Program-made: the position numbers and the translations under genes
The notes under the pieces: model-generated
Told to the model about the DNA's origin: nothing
The model's input: the letters and a program-made list of their open reading frames with translations, nothing else
Databases searched by the model: none
Shown: one piece after another, positions 51,462 through 59,179 of the stretch
Layout: every line of letters starts with the position of its first letter
Numbering within the stretch: position 1 is the first letter of the stretch
DNA from: a candidate division Zixibacteria bacterium SM23_81
GTDB lineage: Bacteria; SM23-81
Direction of reading: 5' to 3'
Length of the DNA stretch: 64,000 bases
Assembly: GCA_001304015.1 (NCBI GenBank)
Contig: LJUY01000011.1
Span: 26,652-90,651, forward strand

Positions 51462-52916
51462 CTACTTTTTGATTTCCGTTATTCCTCCACAGGTGCTACA
51501 GATGATATGGGAGCCACCGAAGGCCGGGGAAATCTGCAGCAATCTCCCGCAAGAGCAAGAAAAGCTCTCCCAGCCCTTCCCTTTTCTCACATATGTTTGT
51601 CGAGCCGGTGCGCCAGGTGGACCTTCTTTTTTCTTGCCTTCTTCTACTGTCACAGCCCCAACTGCTGCGGTCACCGCCGCCAATTCAGCAAGCGGCACCT
51701 CATTCTCTCTTCCACAGCGGGGACAGAATATTTTCGGTTTCTTATAATCGGGAGGAACTTTCATTTTAAGCCCACAGGCACATATCAAAAAGGCGTATTT
51801 ATTGACCGCCCGCATGATATCCCCAAGATCCCTGATCCCTTTTTTCTTCCCCGGCTCCCGCTCTCGCTTTTCCACAGAAGGCTTTCTTATCAAAATACGC
51901 TTCGCTTCCAGCAGACCCGATGTGGGGATAACGGCAGGCGCTTTGCCTCTGACCTTGGAAAAGGATTTTTGATAATCCCGATAATTCACGCCGTGCATCA
52001 TACCTCGTAAGATTTTTATTCTCTCGGAAATAGGCGGATGCGTGCTGGTCAGATTGGATAGCTGCATGCCCTTTTTTTTAAGAGGATTGACGATATACAT
52101 CGGAGCTGTCACCTTATTCGCCGAGGGGAGGTCCAAACTCACTGAAGAAATCTGCTCCAGAGCAGAGGCCAAACCCTCTGGATATCTCGTTAATCTCGCT
52201 GCGGTGGCATCGGCCAAATATTCTCTCTTTCTCGATAGAGAGAAGTAAAGCAGGCGAGTCAATATGGGTGCTAAGATGGCCAAAGCAATAGCGACGGCGG
52301 TAATAATTAACTGAGCCTGTCCTCCCCCTGCCACCTTTTTGCTGGTGCGATATCTTCGTGAGGATCTCGAGGAGAACCACATGCTTCTCAGAAATACTTG
52401 CGAGATAAGCACGATGCTTCCCAGCAATATACCCGCAAATGTCACAAAGAGCACATCTCTGTTGACGATATGGGACATCTCATGGGCAATGACCCCCTGA
52501 AGCTCATCACGATTCAATCTGGACAGCAGTCCCGCGGTCACCGCAATGGCACATTTCTCCGATTTGATTCCCGTGGCAAAGGCATTGGGTGCCTCCTCAG
52601 CTACGATGTATACCTTCGGCATAACGGGTAAATTCGCTGCAATTTTCATCTCCTCAACGATATTGAATAACTGAGGATGGACATCATGTGAGACCTCCTG
52701 CGCTTTGCTCACCGCCAGAAGGATCGAGTCGCCCGAAAAATAGCTGATCAGAGACATAAAAAACCAGACGCCCAAAGCGATCACAATGCCTGCTGTCCCA
52801 CCATCGGGAGGGAAAAAGACGGCCCCGACGAAATAGCCCAACAGAACAAGGCAAATCCCCATGGATATGAAAAGAATCAGTGATTTTCTCTTATTTGCCC
52901 TTATTAATTCCCACAT
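51462..52916 (-). CDS. htpX: HtpX-like M48 metalloprotease with C-terminal zinc ribbons
   Basis: A 484-residue inner-membrane zinc protease. Two N-terminal transmembrane segments, zinc motif HEMSH (145-149), further hydrophobic segments and a third ligand Glu in SRKREYLADATA, with STHPPISERI characteristic of HtpX. Unlike standard HtpX (~290 residues), about 150 residues follow, holding two zinc-ribbon pairs: CACGLKM ... CPRCGRE and CSCGRLL ... CSTCGG, separated by a Glu/Lys/Gly linker. Probable role is degradation of damaged membrane proteins. It is followed upstream by LemA, a frequent HtpX partner. The ribosome-binding sequence is weak. Confidence 0.94.
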   Translation of the reverse strand: MWELIRANKRKSLILFISMGICLVLLGYFVGAVFFPPDGGTAGIVIALGVWFFMSLISYFSGDSILLAVSKAQEVSHDVHPQLFNIVEEMKIAANLPVMPKVYIVAEEAPNAFATGIKSEKCAIAVTAGLLSRLNRDELQGVIAHEMSHIVNRDVLFVTFAGILLGSIVLISQVFLRSMWFSSRSSRRYRTSKKVAGGGQAQLIITAVAIALAILAPILTRLLYFSLSRKREYLADATAARLTRYPEGLASALEQISSVSLDLPSANKVTAPMYIVNPLKKKGMQLSNLTSTHPPISERIKILRGMMHGVNYRDYQKSFSKVRGKAPAVIPTSGLLEAKRILIRKPSVEKREREPGKKKGIRDLGDIMRAVNKYAFLICACGLKMKVPPDYKKPKIFCPRCGRENEVPLAELAAVTAAVGAVTVEEGKKKEGPPGAPARQTYVRKGKGWESFSCSCGRLLQISPAFGGSHIICSTCGGITEIKK

Positions 52917-52976
52917 AGCCCGTCACTCATACTCTGGCCAGATACTATGGATCCTAAGCTGCTGCGAGATCACAAA

Positions 52977-53534
52977 TCATGAAAAATCAACCTTTGGCAC
53001 CGCTCTTTCCCCCCTATCTTCCAGCTCAAAAAACTCCTCAACCGTGAAGCTGAACATGCCGGCGACGACGTTTGATGGGAACATCTGGATTTTGTTATTA
53101 TAGAAAAGCACCTGATCATTGTAACTCTGCCGCGCAAATCCTATTTTGTTCTCCGTGGAGGTCAGTTCCTCCTGCAACGCCAGGAAGTTCTGATTCGCCT
53201 TGAGATCGGGATAGTTCTCGACAACGACCAAAAATCGGCTTATGGCACCGCTCAATGCGCTTTCAGCAGGCCCCTTTTCGCCGACGCTGCCCGCATTTAT
53301 CGCCCTGCTTCTCGCTTCGGTGATGTTCTCCAAGGTCTCCCTTTCGTGCTTCATGTATCCCTTGGCAGTCTCCACCAAATTCGGGATGAGATCGTGCCGT
53401 CTTTTCAATTGAACGTCAATCTGTGACCAGGCATTTTTTACTTGATTTCGCAGACGTATCAGGGAATTGTAAAATCCGATCAGCACCACCACCACGATGA
53501 CCACTACGGCTAATAGAAGTATCAAGATTGCCAT
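52977..53534 (-). CDS. lemA: LemA family protein
   Basis: A 185-residue membrane-anchored helical protein: N-terminal transmembrane segment, then FYNSLIRLRNQVKNAWSQIDVQLKRRHDLIPNL (the family signature, read in parts at about residues 22-54), VENYPDLKANQNFLALQEEL and ARQSYNDQVLFYNNKI. The N-terminus lies outside and the coiled-coil body in the cytoplasm in the usual model. The start MAILILLLA follows AGGAGGTTGCAG. The HtpX gene follows in the same direction; LemA-HtpX pairing is common and suggests a shared membrane-protein quality-control role. Confidence 0.95.
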   Translation of the reverse strand: MAILILLLAVVVIVVVVLIGFYNSLIRLRNQVKNAWSQIDVQLKRRHDLIPNLVETAKGYMKHERETLENITEARSRAINAGSVGEKGPAESALSGAISRFLVVVENYPDLKANQNFLALQEELTSTENKIGFARQSYNDQVLFYNNKIQMFPSNVVAGMFSFTVEEFFELEDRGERAVPKVDFS

Positions 53535-53552
53535 CTGCAACCTCCTTTCGTC

Positions 53553-53945
53553 CTATTGCCTTTTCTTGGCAAACATCTCTTTAAGCAGACGCAGAACTCT
53601 GTCATCTTTGCCTAAACTACCCATCTGAAGGATCTCTTCAAGTTCACCTTCGTCCAGCCAGATACCATCATTGTTTCGACATCTATCGATGCGCACCTTC
53701 CCATTGGCTCCAGCTGAAACCTTCTCCATCCTTTTCCGACATATGGGGCATCTCCTCGATCTCTCCTCAGTCACTTCGTCTGTCTCGAAGGAAGAAAGAA
53801 AACGATCCCTAGAATCAGGATCTCCCAGCAGAAGCTCAAGCTCTCCGGCATCAAGCCATATGCCGCCGCAGGAGGTGCAATGATCTATCTCCACCTCATC
53901 GAGCTCCAGAACGATCATCGGCTCTTTGCACACCGGACAGTCCAA
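53553..53945 (-). CDS. Double zf-TFIIB zinc-ribbon protein
   Basis: A 130-residue protein made of two zf-TFIIB modules: CPVCKEPM ... DHCTSCGGIWLDAGELE, and CPICRKRM ... DRCRNNDGIWLDEGELE. In the second module the usual second Cys pair is changed (CRNND instead of CxxC), so it may not bind zinc normally. The start is TTG, seven bases after GGGAGG. It lies 18 bases before LemA and belongs to the HtpX/LemA group. Function of such small zinc-ribbon proteins is unknown, but they are often adjacent to membrane proteases. Confidence 0.9.
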   Translation of the reverse strand: MDCPVCKEPMIVLELDEVEIDHCTSCGGIWLDAGELELLLGDPDSRDRFLSSFETDEVTEERSRRCPICRKRMEKVSAGANGKVRIDRCRNNDGIWLDEGELEEILQMGSLGKDDRVLRLLKEMFAKKRQ

Positions 53946-53985
53946 ATAAGCCTCCCTCTGTTATCGATAAATAATGGCCGGCTGT

Positions 53986-54630
53986 CTACGTTTGCTGCCT
54001 ATAAAAGGACACAAAGAAATAGAGAACGGCCAGGAAACTAAAAAGATATATTGGGCTCAAGATAATCGCTGTCTTGGCGGACAAATGTGTGAACCATCCC
54101 ATTGGCTTTGAGTATAAGAGATAGTTCACCACTACAAAGGTCCTCTCCAATGATGCCAGCGAGGACCCAATCACAGCGAATAGGGTCGGTTTTCTTAACC
54201 TGATTTCCTCTTCATGACGCGTTTCTTGATGAAAGACGATAAAGAAAATCAATATGAATATTGAACTCACCCAAGGTATGAGCGGATCGATAAATTGGGA
54301 TCTCAGAAAATACATGACCAGATATGGCGACAGATACATTCTAAAGATCAGCACCAAGCTTTTGACATTTAAGCAAAGCAAGGCGCACGAACCGATGATG
54401 GCCAAAATGGATGCCTTTTTTAATCTCAGTTGCCCTTTACGGACATATCCTTTAAAGAATAAAACGAAGAACAGCACGATGGCGAGCCCGGCCAGCAAAG
54501 AGAGAAATGCGACGGCCAGCGCTACTGGCAAACTTCTGAAAATACCAGGCAAAAAAGTCCCCATGTATCTCAGCAGAAAAGTATAAGAGATGCTCATTGC
54601 CGCCAGCAAGGTTGCTTTTTTTAAATTCAT
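53986..54630 (-). CDS. Multipass membrane protein of unknown function
   Basis: A 214-residue protein with six likely transmembrane segments arranged in two similar halves: each half opens with a charged RLKKASILAIIGS or RLRKPTLFAVIGS segment, suggesting an internal duplication. No family recognised. I chose MNLKKATLL because AGGAG precedes it by a suitable distance; ATG two codons earlier overlaps that sequence. It is co-directional with the zinc-ribbon, LemA and HtpX genes, with a 40-base gap, so it may be the first gene of that operon. Confidence 0.82.
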   Translation of the reverse strand: MNLKKATLLAAMSISYTFLLRYMGTFLPGIFRSLPVALAVAFLSLLAGLAIVLFFVLFFKGYVRKGQLRLKKASILAIIGSCALLCLNVKSLVLIFRMYLSPYLVMYFLRSQFIDPLIPWVSSIFILIFFIVFHQETRHEEEIRLRKPTLFAVIGSSLASLERTFVVVNYLLYSKPMGWFTHLSAKTAIILSPIYLFSFLAVLYFFVSFYRQQT

Positions 54631-54882
54631 TTTCATCTCCTTTCACGCGAAAGCCTGCGGATTATAGAAACGACTCACGCAGACGGTACATATAGTTCAC
54701 CTCTAGCTCTTTCTGCGCTGACCATATGACACCATCCACGCAGCGGCCGTATCGATCTCTGCGCCCAAAAACTCTCCAAAGCCCACCACAATCACCTACA
54801 GAGGGCCAAACTGGCGGGCTCCAGCGACAGCCACATGCTATTAGCTATCGCGAGGACGCCCGAAACAAGCGCAGCGTACTGT

Positions 54883-55059
54883 CTACTTTTTATGCGTGGC
54901 CATCATCAGGGCTATGGCCAGCACCGCCAGATTGGTGCAGGTCCGGGACATACCCTCGGGGGCAACACCGAGGATGGGTCGACCCACGAAAACCCCGACC
55001 ACCGCCAGGATGAAGCCCAGCGCCGACAGGGCAATGAGCACCCATACGAGATTCCGCAC
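54883..55059 (-). CDS. Small two-helix membrane protein
   Basis: A 58-residue protein with two hydrophobic segments (LVWVLIALSALGFILAVVGVF and TNLAVLAIALMMA) joined by a short loop PILGVAPEGMSR, probably both ends inside. The GTG start is supported by GAAGGGAGG six bases upstream, which is the main reason to call it. It stands alone in a gap between the YjbQ gene and the membrane protein gene. No family recognised; could be a regulatory or toxin-like small membrane protein, but nothing supports either. Confidence 0.55.
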   Translation of the reverse strand: MRNLVWVLIALSALGFILAVVGVFVGRPILGVAPEGMSRTCTNLAVLAIALMMATHKK

Positions 55060-55281
55060 AGTTAACCTCCCTTCGCTGATGGAGAGCATGGCCTATTTAG
55101 GCCACGCGGTTGGAAAAAACAGCCCTTTTGACGCGCCATTTTTTCTCTGAAGAAACAGCTGCCTTATCATGATGACGCTGCCGGATCGACGCGGGAAAAA
55201 GCTGCCCAGAACAAAGCTGTCATAGATAATTGCTCCGTCATCCCGCGGAAGGTGAATCCACCCCAGCACAAACGGCCCTTC

Positions 55282-55701
55282 TCACTCTCCTATGATCTTG
55301 ATCAAGACTCGCTTCTTGCGCCTGCCATCGAACTCACCGTAAAAGATCTGTTCCCAGGGCCCGAAGTCCAAGCGCCCATCCGTGATGGCCACCACCACCT
55401 CACGCCCCATGACCTGCCGCTTGAGATGGGCATCGCCGTTGTCCTCTCCCGTGCGGTTGTGGCGATACCGGCTGATGGGTTCATGCGGCGCCAACTCCTC
55501 CAACCATTCTTCATAGTCCTGGTGGAGACCCGATTCGTCGTCGTTGATGAAGACAGAGGCGGTGATGTGCATGGCGTTGACCAACACCAATCCCTCCCTG
55601 ACGCTGCTTTCCCGGAGACAGTCCTCCACTTGAGGGGTGATATTTATGAACGCTCTGCGTGTGGGAACGTTGAACCAGAGTTCTTTCCGATAGCTCTTCA
55701 T
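55282..55701 (-). CDS. YjbQ (UPF0047) family protein
   Basis: A 139-residue protein with the family signature: [58 protein letters not shown] and [20 protein letters not shown]. The conserved His and Asp residues form a thiamin-phosphate-synthase-like site in other members, and E. coli YjbQ has weak such activity. The start [10 protein letters not shown] is clean. The SUMF1-like gene ends 26 bases upstream. Real substrate remains uncertain. Confidence 0.93.
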   Translation of the reverse strand: MKSYRKELWFNVPTRRAFINITPQVEDCLRESSVREGLVLVNAMHITASVFINDDESGLHQDYEEWLEELAPHEPISRYRHNRTGEDNGDAHLKRQVMGREVVVAITDGRLDFGPWEQIFYGEFDGRRKKRVLIKIIGE

Positions 55702-55727
55702 ACATCATCCTTTTCTTACTCGCTTGC

Positions 55728-56615
55728 TTAGGGATATTCCCGAACAAGACGAAAGCCCAAAGAGTAATGGAAATCGAAGGACTGTTCCCGGCCACGATGG
55801 GCCGAGCGACAATGCTCAGCGCTTTCGCGAAAGCTTCCGCCACGCCCGACGTGAGTCCTCCACAACGAGAAAAGAGACCACCCAAATTTAGGACCTCGGG
55901 GATCGAGCTGGGGCTCCTTTTGGTAAGGTTTTTCCCACCGATCCCAACACCATTCCCATACGTTGCCGTGCATATCATACAGTCCCCAAGGATTTGGCGA
56001 TTTCAGTCCCACCTCCTTGGTTCCGTCTGAACCGCTATTGCCGGCCCACCACATGTAGCGATCGGCGACCTCAAAGAAATTATCACTCTCTTCGGCATTT
56101 TCCACTTCGTCGCTAAAGAAGAAAGGCGTTTGGGTATCGGCGCGGCAGGCATACTCCCATTGCGCCTCGGTGGGCAGGTGAAAGGTTCCCCGACCAAGAT
56201 TGTTGAGTCGCTTGATGAACTTCTGACAGGCGCGCCAGCTGACCTTCTCCACGGGATGGTTCGGCCTGTCCCGGAATTTGGAGGGATTCTTGTTCATCAA
56301 AGCCTCCCACTGGGCTTGGGTGACCTCATACTTGCTCATATAAAATGGCCTGGTGATGGTCACATGGTGCACAGTCCAATCGTGTTGGGAGCGACCCGGC
56401 TCCTCCAGAGGCGATCCCATGAAGAACGAGCCCGGCAGGATCAGCACCATCTCCAACTTCTTGGCGTCTGGAGGCAGCTCAGGCAGGTCAATAGTGAGCT
56501 CCTTGGTCACCTCAACCTCTGCGAAACTGGCGCTCAAAAGGGGGGAACAGAGGAGAAACACCATCGCCAGTGCGATTCCCCCGATCTGCTCTTTAAGATG
56601 CCGTCCTCTCAGCAT
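55728..56615 (-). CDS. Exported SUMF1/FGE-like protein, catalytic Cys pair incomplete
   Basis: A 295-residue protein with a signal peptide (GIALAMVFLLCSPLLSASFA) and a formylglycine-generating-enzyme fold: MVLILPGSFFMGSP, FYMSKYEVTQAQWEALM, PVEKVSWRACQKFI, LPTEAQWEYACRA, NPWGLYDMHGNVWEWCWD and VGRGGSFRESAEHCRSAHRG. In authentic FGE the segment after GGSF holds two copper-binding Cys; here the first is replaced (RESAEHC), so it is unlikely to make formylglycine. Such lectin-like paralogs act in ergothioneine synthesis, pyoverdine maturation, nitrous oxide reductase-type roles or as binding proteins. No sulfatase gene is seen nearby. Confidence 0.9.
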   Translation of the reverse strand: MLRGRHLKEQIGGIALAMVFLLCSPLLSASFAEVEVTKELTIDLPELPPDAKKLEMVLILPGSFFMGSPLEEPGRSQHDWTVHHVTITRPFYMSKYEVTQAQWEALMNKNPSKFRDRPNHPVEKVSWRACQKFIKRLNNLGRGTFHLPTEAQWEYACRADTQTPFFFSDEVENAEESDNFFEVADRYMWWAGNSGSDGTKEVGLKSPNPWGLYDMHGNVWEWCWDRWEKPYQKEPQLDPRGPKFGWSLFSLWRTHVGRGGSFRESAEHCRSAHRGREQSFDFHYSLGFRLVREYP

Positions 56616-56657
56616 ATCTTTTCACCTCCGTAAACGCCTCCCTGGTTACTGTTCGTC

Positions 56658-57017
56658 TCATTCAGGGCCATCCCAGCCAAACCTCTTCAGATCCACTTGG
56701 CCAGTCCGGCCGAAGACGATGCCCTCATTCTCCAAGAGATCCCGCTGCTGGATGGCGCCGCGACTGTTCTCCGGTAAGCTGATCCTTCCCTGGCTGTTGA
56801 TCACCCGCTGCCAGGGCACATCAGCATCAGTCAGCGCCGCCATGGCGTATCCCACCTGTCGGGGAGAACAATGCCCCACATAGGCGGCAATCTGCCCATA
56901 GGTGGCCACACGTCCTCGGGGAATCATGCGAACCACCTCGTAGATGTGCGCATAGAGGCCAGAGCTGGCCGAAGCATCCGCCGAGCCCGTTTTTTTTCGA
57001 CTGAAATCAGTCTCCAT
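56658..57017 (-). CDS. Alkyltransferase-like protein (ATL)
   Basis: A 119-residue member of the O6-alkylguanine-DNA alkyltransferase family: YEVVRMIPRGRVATYGQIA, GHCSPRQVGYAMAAL and VPWQRVINSQGRIS. The acceptor Cys of the PCHRV motif is replaced by Trp69 (PWQRV), which defines ATL proteins: they bind O6-alkylguanine lesions and hand them to nucleotide excision repair instead of transferring the alkyl group. The first ~18 residues are poorly conserved. The stop overlaps nothing; the SpoIIE-type phosphatase gene upstream overlaps its start by about 11 bases, so translation is coupled. Confidence 0.93.
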   Translation of the reverse strand: METDFSRKKTGSADASASSGLYAHIYEVVRMIPRGRVATYGQIAAYVGHCSPRQVGYAMAALTDADVPWQRVINSQGRISLPENSRGAIQQRDLLENEGIVFGRTGQVDLKRFGWDGPE

Positions 57018-57993
57018 GATCCAACCTGCGGATCGCCATGATGGTCAGATCGTCAGTCCTAGGAGTGCCGGATAGAAAGGCATTCACGTCTTTCAGACAA
57101 GCGGAGATGACTTCCTTTGGTGCCAGCAGGCAGTTCTGTCTAACGATTTCGCACAGACGCTTGGTGCCATACTCCCGACCTGATCCGTTCACCGCTTCGG
57201 AGAGGCCATCTGTGTAAAGAAGAATTGTATCCCCTGGATTCATCCGCACCTGGCTCACCGAAAAGCGCTCCTCGCAAAACATCCCTAGGGGAAGCCCGGT
57301 AGCTTCGATATTTACCATCTTTGAGCCCTGAACCAGAAGAGGAGGATTGTGTCCGGCATTGCATACGTCCACCCCTCCGGTATCGCCAGCCTTGCCGCAG
57401 ACCAGAGTGGCGAAATGAGTGGGCAGGGTGCTCTCGCAGAAGGTCCGGCTGGCCCGTTCCACAATTTGATCCAGGGGCAAGTCGAGAGACACCAGAGCCC
57501 GGAAGGTGGCGTGTAGGTGCGCCATGAGCATCGATGCGGCCACGCCTTTACCGCTCACATCCCCCACGATGAAATAGAGATCTCCGTCGGCGATCAAAAG
57601 ATCACAATAGTCTCCGCTGACGGGACCGGCCCCCTCGTAATGATAGGCAGCCTCCCATCCGTCGGCCTGCAGGCTTTTCTCCGGGAGCAAGGCGGTTTGG
57701 ATCTGGTTAGCCAGATCCAAATCTTCCTGCAGGGCTCGTTGCTGCTCGGGGGTCAGGCAATCGAGACAGAAGCGAACCAGGGGATCCGCGATCAGACGGT
57801 CCGAGTCGATCCCTCCCCTACATGACTCGCAAACACCATAGGTCCCATTCGCCACCCGTTCAAGGGCGGCATCAACCTCCTCGATAAGGTGCTGGACCTG
57901 CGTATCGTCCGAGACCTCTTCGAGGGCCTGCTCCAGTCTGGATCGCCGGTCGAGGAGCTGCTTGCGAACCGCGAAATCTTTCGCCTTTGCCAT
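57007..57993 (-). CDS. SpoIIE/PP2C-type phosphatase with DksA-like zinc finger
   Basis: A 328-residue cytoplasmic protein. Residues 1-80 form a helical hairpin with a C4 zinc finger (Cys55, Cys58, Cys76, Cys79: CESC ... CLDC) as in DksA/TraR proteins. Residues ~100-325 are a SpoIIE/RsbU phosphatase: ALLPEKSLQADGWE, GPVSGDYCDLL, FIVGDVSGKGVAASMLMA, CNAGHNPPLL, LLYTDGLSEA and RTDDLTIMAIR, with the metal-binding Asp residues in place. Such phosphatases usually dephosphorylate anti-sigma-factor antagonists. The ATG at 57993 has AGGAGGGGT before it; the preceding ATG is too close. It overlaps the ATL gene. Confidence 0.92.
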   Translation of the reverse strand: MAKAKDFAVRKQLLDRRSRLEQALEEVSDDTQVQHLIEEVDAALERVANGTYGVCESCRGGIDSDRLIADPLVRFCLDCLTPEQQRALQEDLDLANQIQTALLPEKSLQADGWEAAYHYEGAGPVSGDYCDLLIADGDLYFIVGDVSGKGVAASMLMAHLHATFRALVSLDLPLDQIVERASRTFCESTLPTHFATLVCGKAGDTGGVDVCNAGHNPPLLVQGSKMVNIEATGLPLGMFCEERFSVSQVRMNPGDTILLYTDGLSEAVNGSGREYGTKRLCEIVRQNCLLAPKEVISACLKDVNAFLSGTPRTDDLTIMAIRRLDHGD

Positions 57994-58109
57994 CATACCC
58001 CTCCTGCTCTTGGGACATGGTATGCAACCATGTCTCTTCCCTATCGACCTGACGACGATGAAACTGTCGAATGAAAAAAGTGACGCTGAGCGAAACAAAA
58101 TGTAAACTT

Positions 58110-59123
58110 CTACTCAGAGCCCTTTTTCATTCTACGCACCAGATCATCGATGAGTTTCTGATCTTTGGGAAGCAGACCGGAGTTGGGAAGCCGAGTCACC
58201 AGCTCAGCCCAGCGCGTGTCTTGCTGATAGGCGCGCGCTAGGTAGGGTATGGCCTCATCAACCTGACCCGAGGCCGCCAGAGTCACTCCCACCCAGAAGG
58301 GCGCCTCGCCGTTGGTGGCTTGGTCGGGCACGATATTCGTTGCCTGGCGATACGCCTCCATGGCCTCCTCCACATTGCCCTTGGTCCACAGCTCATCCCC
58401 CTCGTTGAGCTTGATGTAGGCACGCTGGAGCTGAACCAGCCGTCGAAGCTCGGCAACGGGATCCGGGTGATCCTCTACCCGAAGGTCAAAGAGGCGATCC
58501 ACCCATGGTTTTCCGCTGTTCTCGCCGGAGACGATCAGGATGGCAGCGGACTGTCGACCTCTCAGGTCTCCACCCTCGCCCTCGGCGGCCTCCAAAGCCA
58601 CCAGCAGCCGCTCGGCCAGATCACCCTGGGCCGATTCATAGGCTTGGGCCATGGCCTCCCAAACGGTGGAGCTCTCCATCAGGTTGGCCTGGACGGAGTA
58701 GTGATTCCCCACATGGTGACCCGCCGCCTGGATGCATCGGCCGCCCGTGTGAGCGGCCACCCGTCCCTGGGTATCGACCATGGCCACCTGCCGGACTGCC
58801 TCATCGGCGTCGGTGGATACCAGGGCTTTCAGCGCTTCCGGCGCCGATCGCCCCACGCGCATCAGTTCTAGGCCAAGAGGTCCGTATGCCGGCTCGGCAA
58901 AAGATTGGGTGGCCACAGCCCCCACTCCCGCCTCTGCCCATGGCACGATGGGGCCCACGGAGAACCAGTGGGACTGAACGGCCACTCCCAACTGCCCGGT
59001 GACGGAATCACGGGCCACGATGGAATAAGTGGTGATTGGCCGGAGGGGTGAGTCTGGCTGAGCAAATGAGGTTGTAGCCAGGAGAGGCGAAAGAACCATG
59101 GTGGAGATGAGGGAAGCGCGCAT
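58110..59123 (-). CDS. Exported DUF1028 protein with C-terminal TPR-like region
   Basis: A 337-residue protein with a signal peptide (MRASLISTMVLSPLLATTSFAQ), a DUF1028 domain (TYSIVARDSVTGQLGVAVQS, WFSVGPIVPWAEAGVGAVATQ, GRVAAHTGGRC, GDLRGRQSAAILIVS) and a C-terminal helical part with two TPR-like units (LWTKGNVEEAMEAYRQATNI, QVDEAIPYLARAYQQD). DUF1028 has an Ntn-hydrolase-like fold and unknown activity. The start MRASLIST follows CCAGGAGGCTAGCC; an ATG eight codons earlier is less well placed. The TonB-dependent receptor gene ends about 55 bases upstream. Confidence 0.92.
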   Translation of the reverse strand: MRASLISTMVLSPLLATTSFAQPDSPLRPITTYSIVARDSVTGQLGVAVQSHWFSVGPIVPWAEAGVGAVATQSFAEPAYGPLGLELMRVGRSAPEALKALVSTDADEAVRQVAMVDTQGRVAAHTGGRCIQAAGHHVGNHYSVQANLMESSTVWEAMAQAYESAQGDLAERLLVALEAAEGEGGDLRGRQSAAILIVSGENSGKPWVDRLFDLRVEDHPDPVAELRRLVQLQRAYIKLNEGDELWTKGNVEEAMEAYRQATNIVPDQATNGEAPFWVGVTLAASGQVDEAIPYLARAYQQDTRWAELVTRLPNSGLLPKDQKLIDDLVRRMKKGSE

Positions 59124-59179
59124 GGCTAGCCTCCTGGGAAGGATCATGAATGGTTCTGGGGCGCATTTGTCATGGACAT

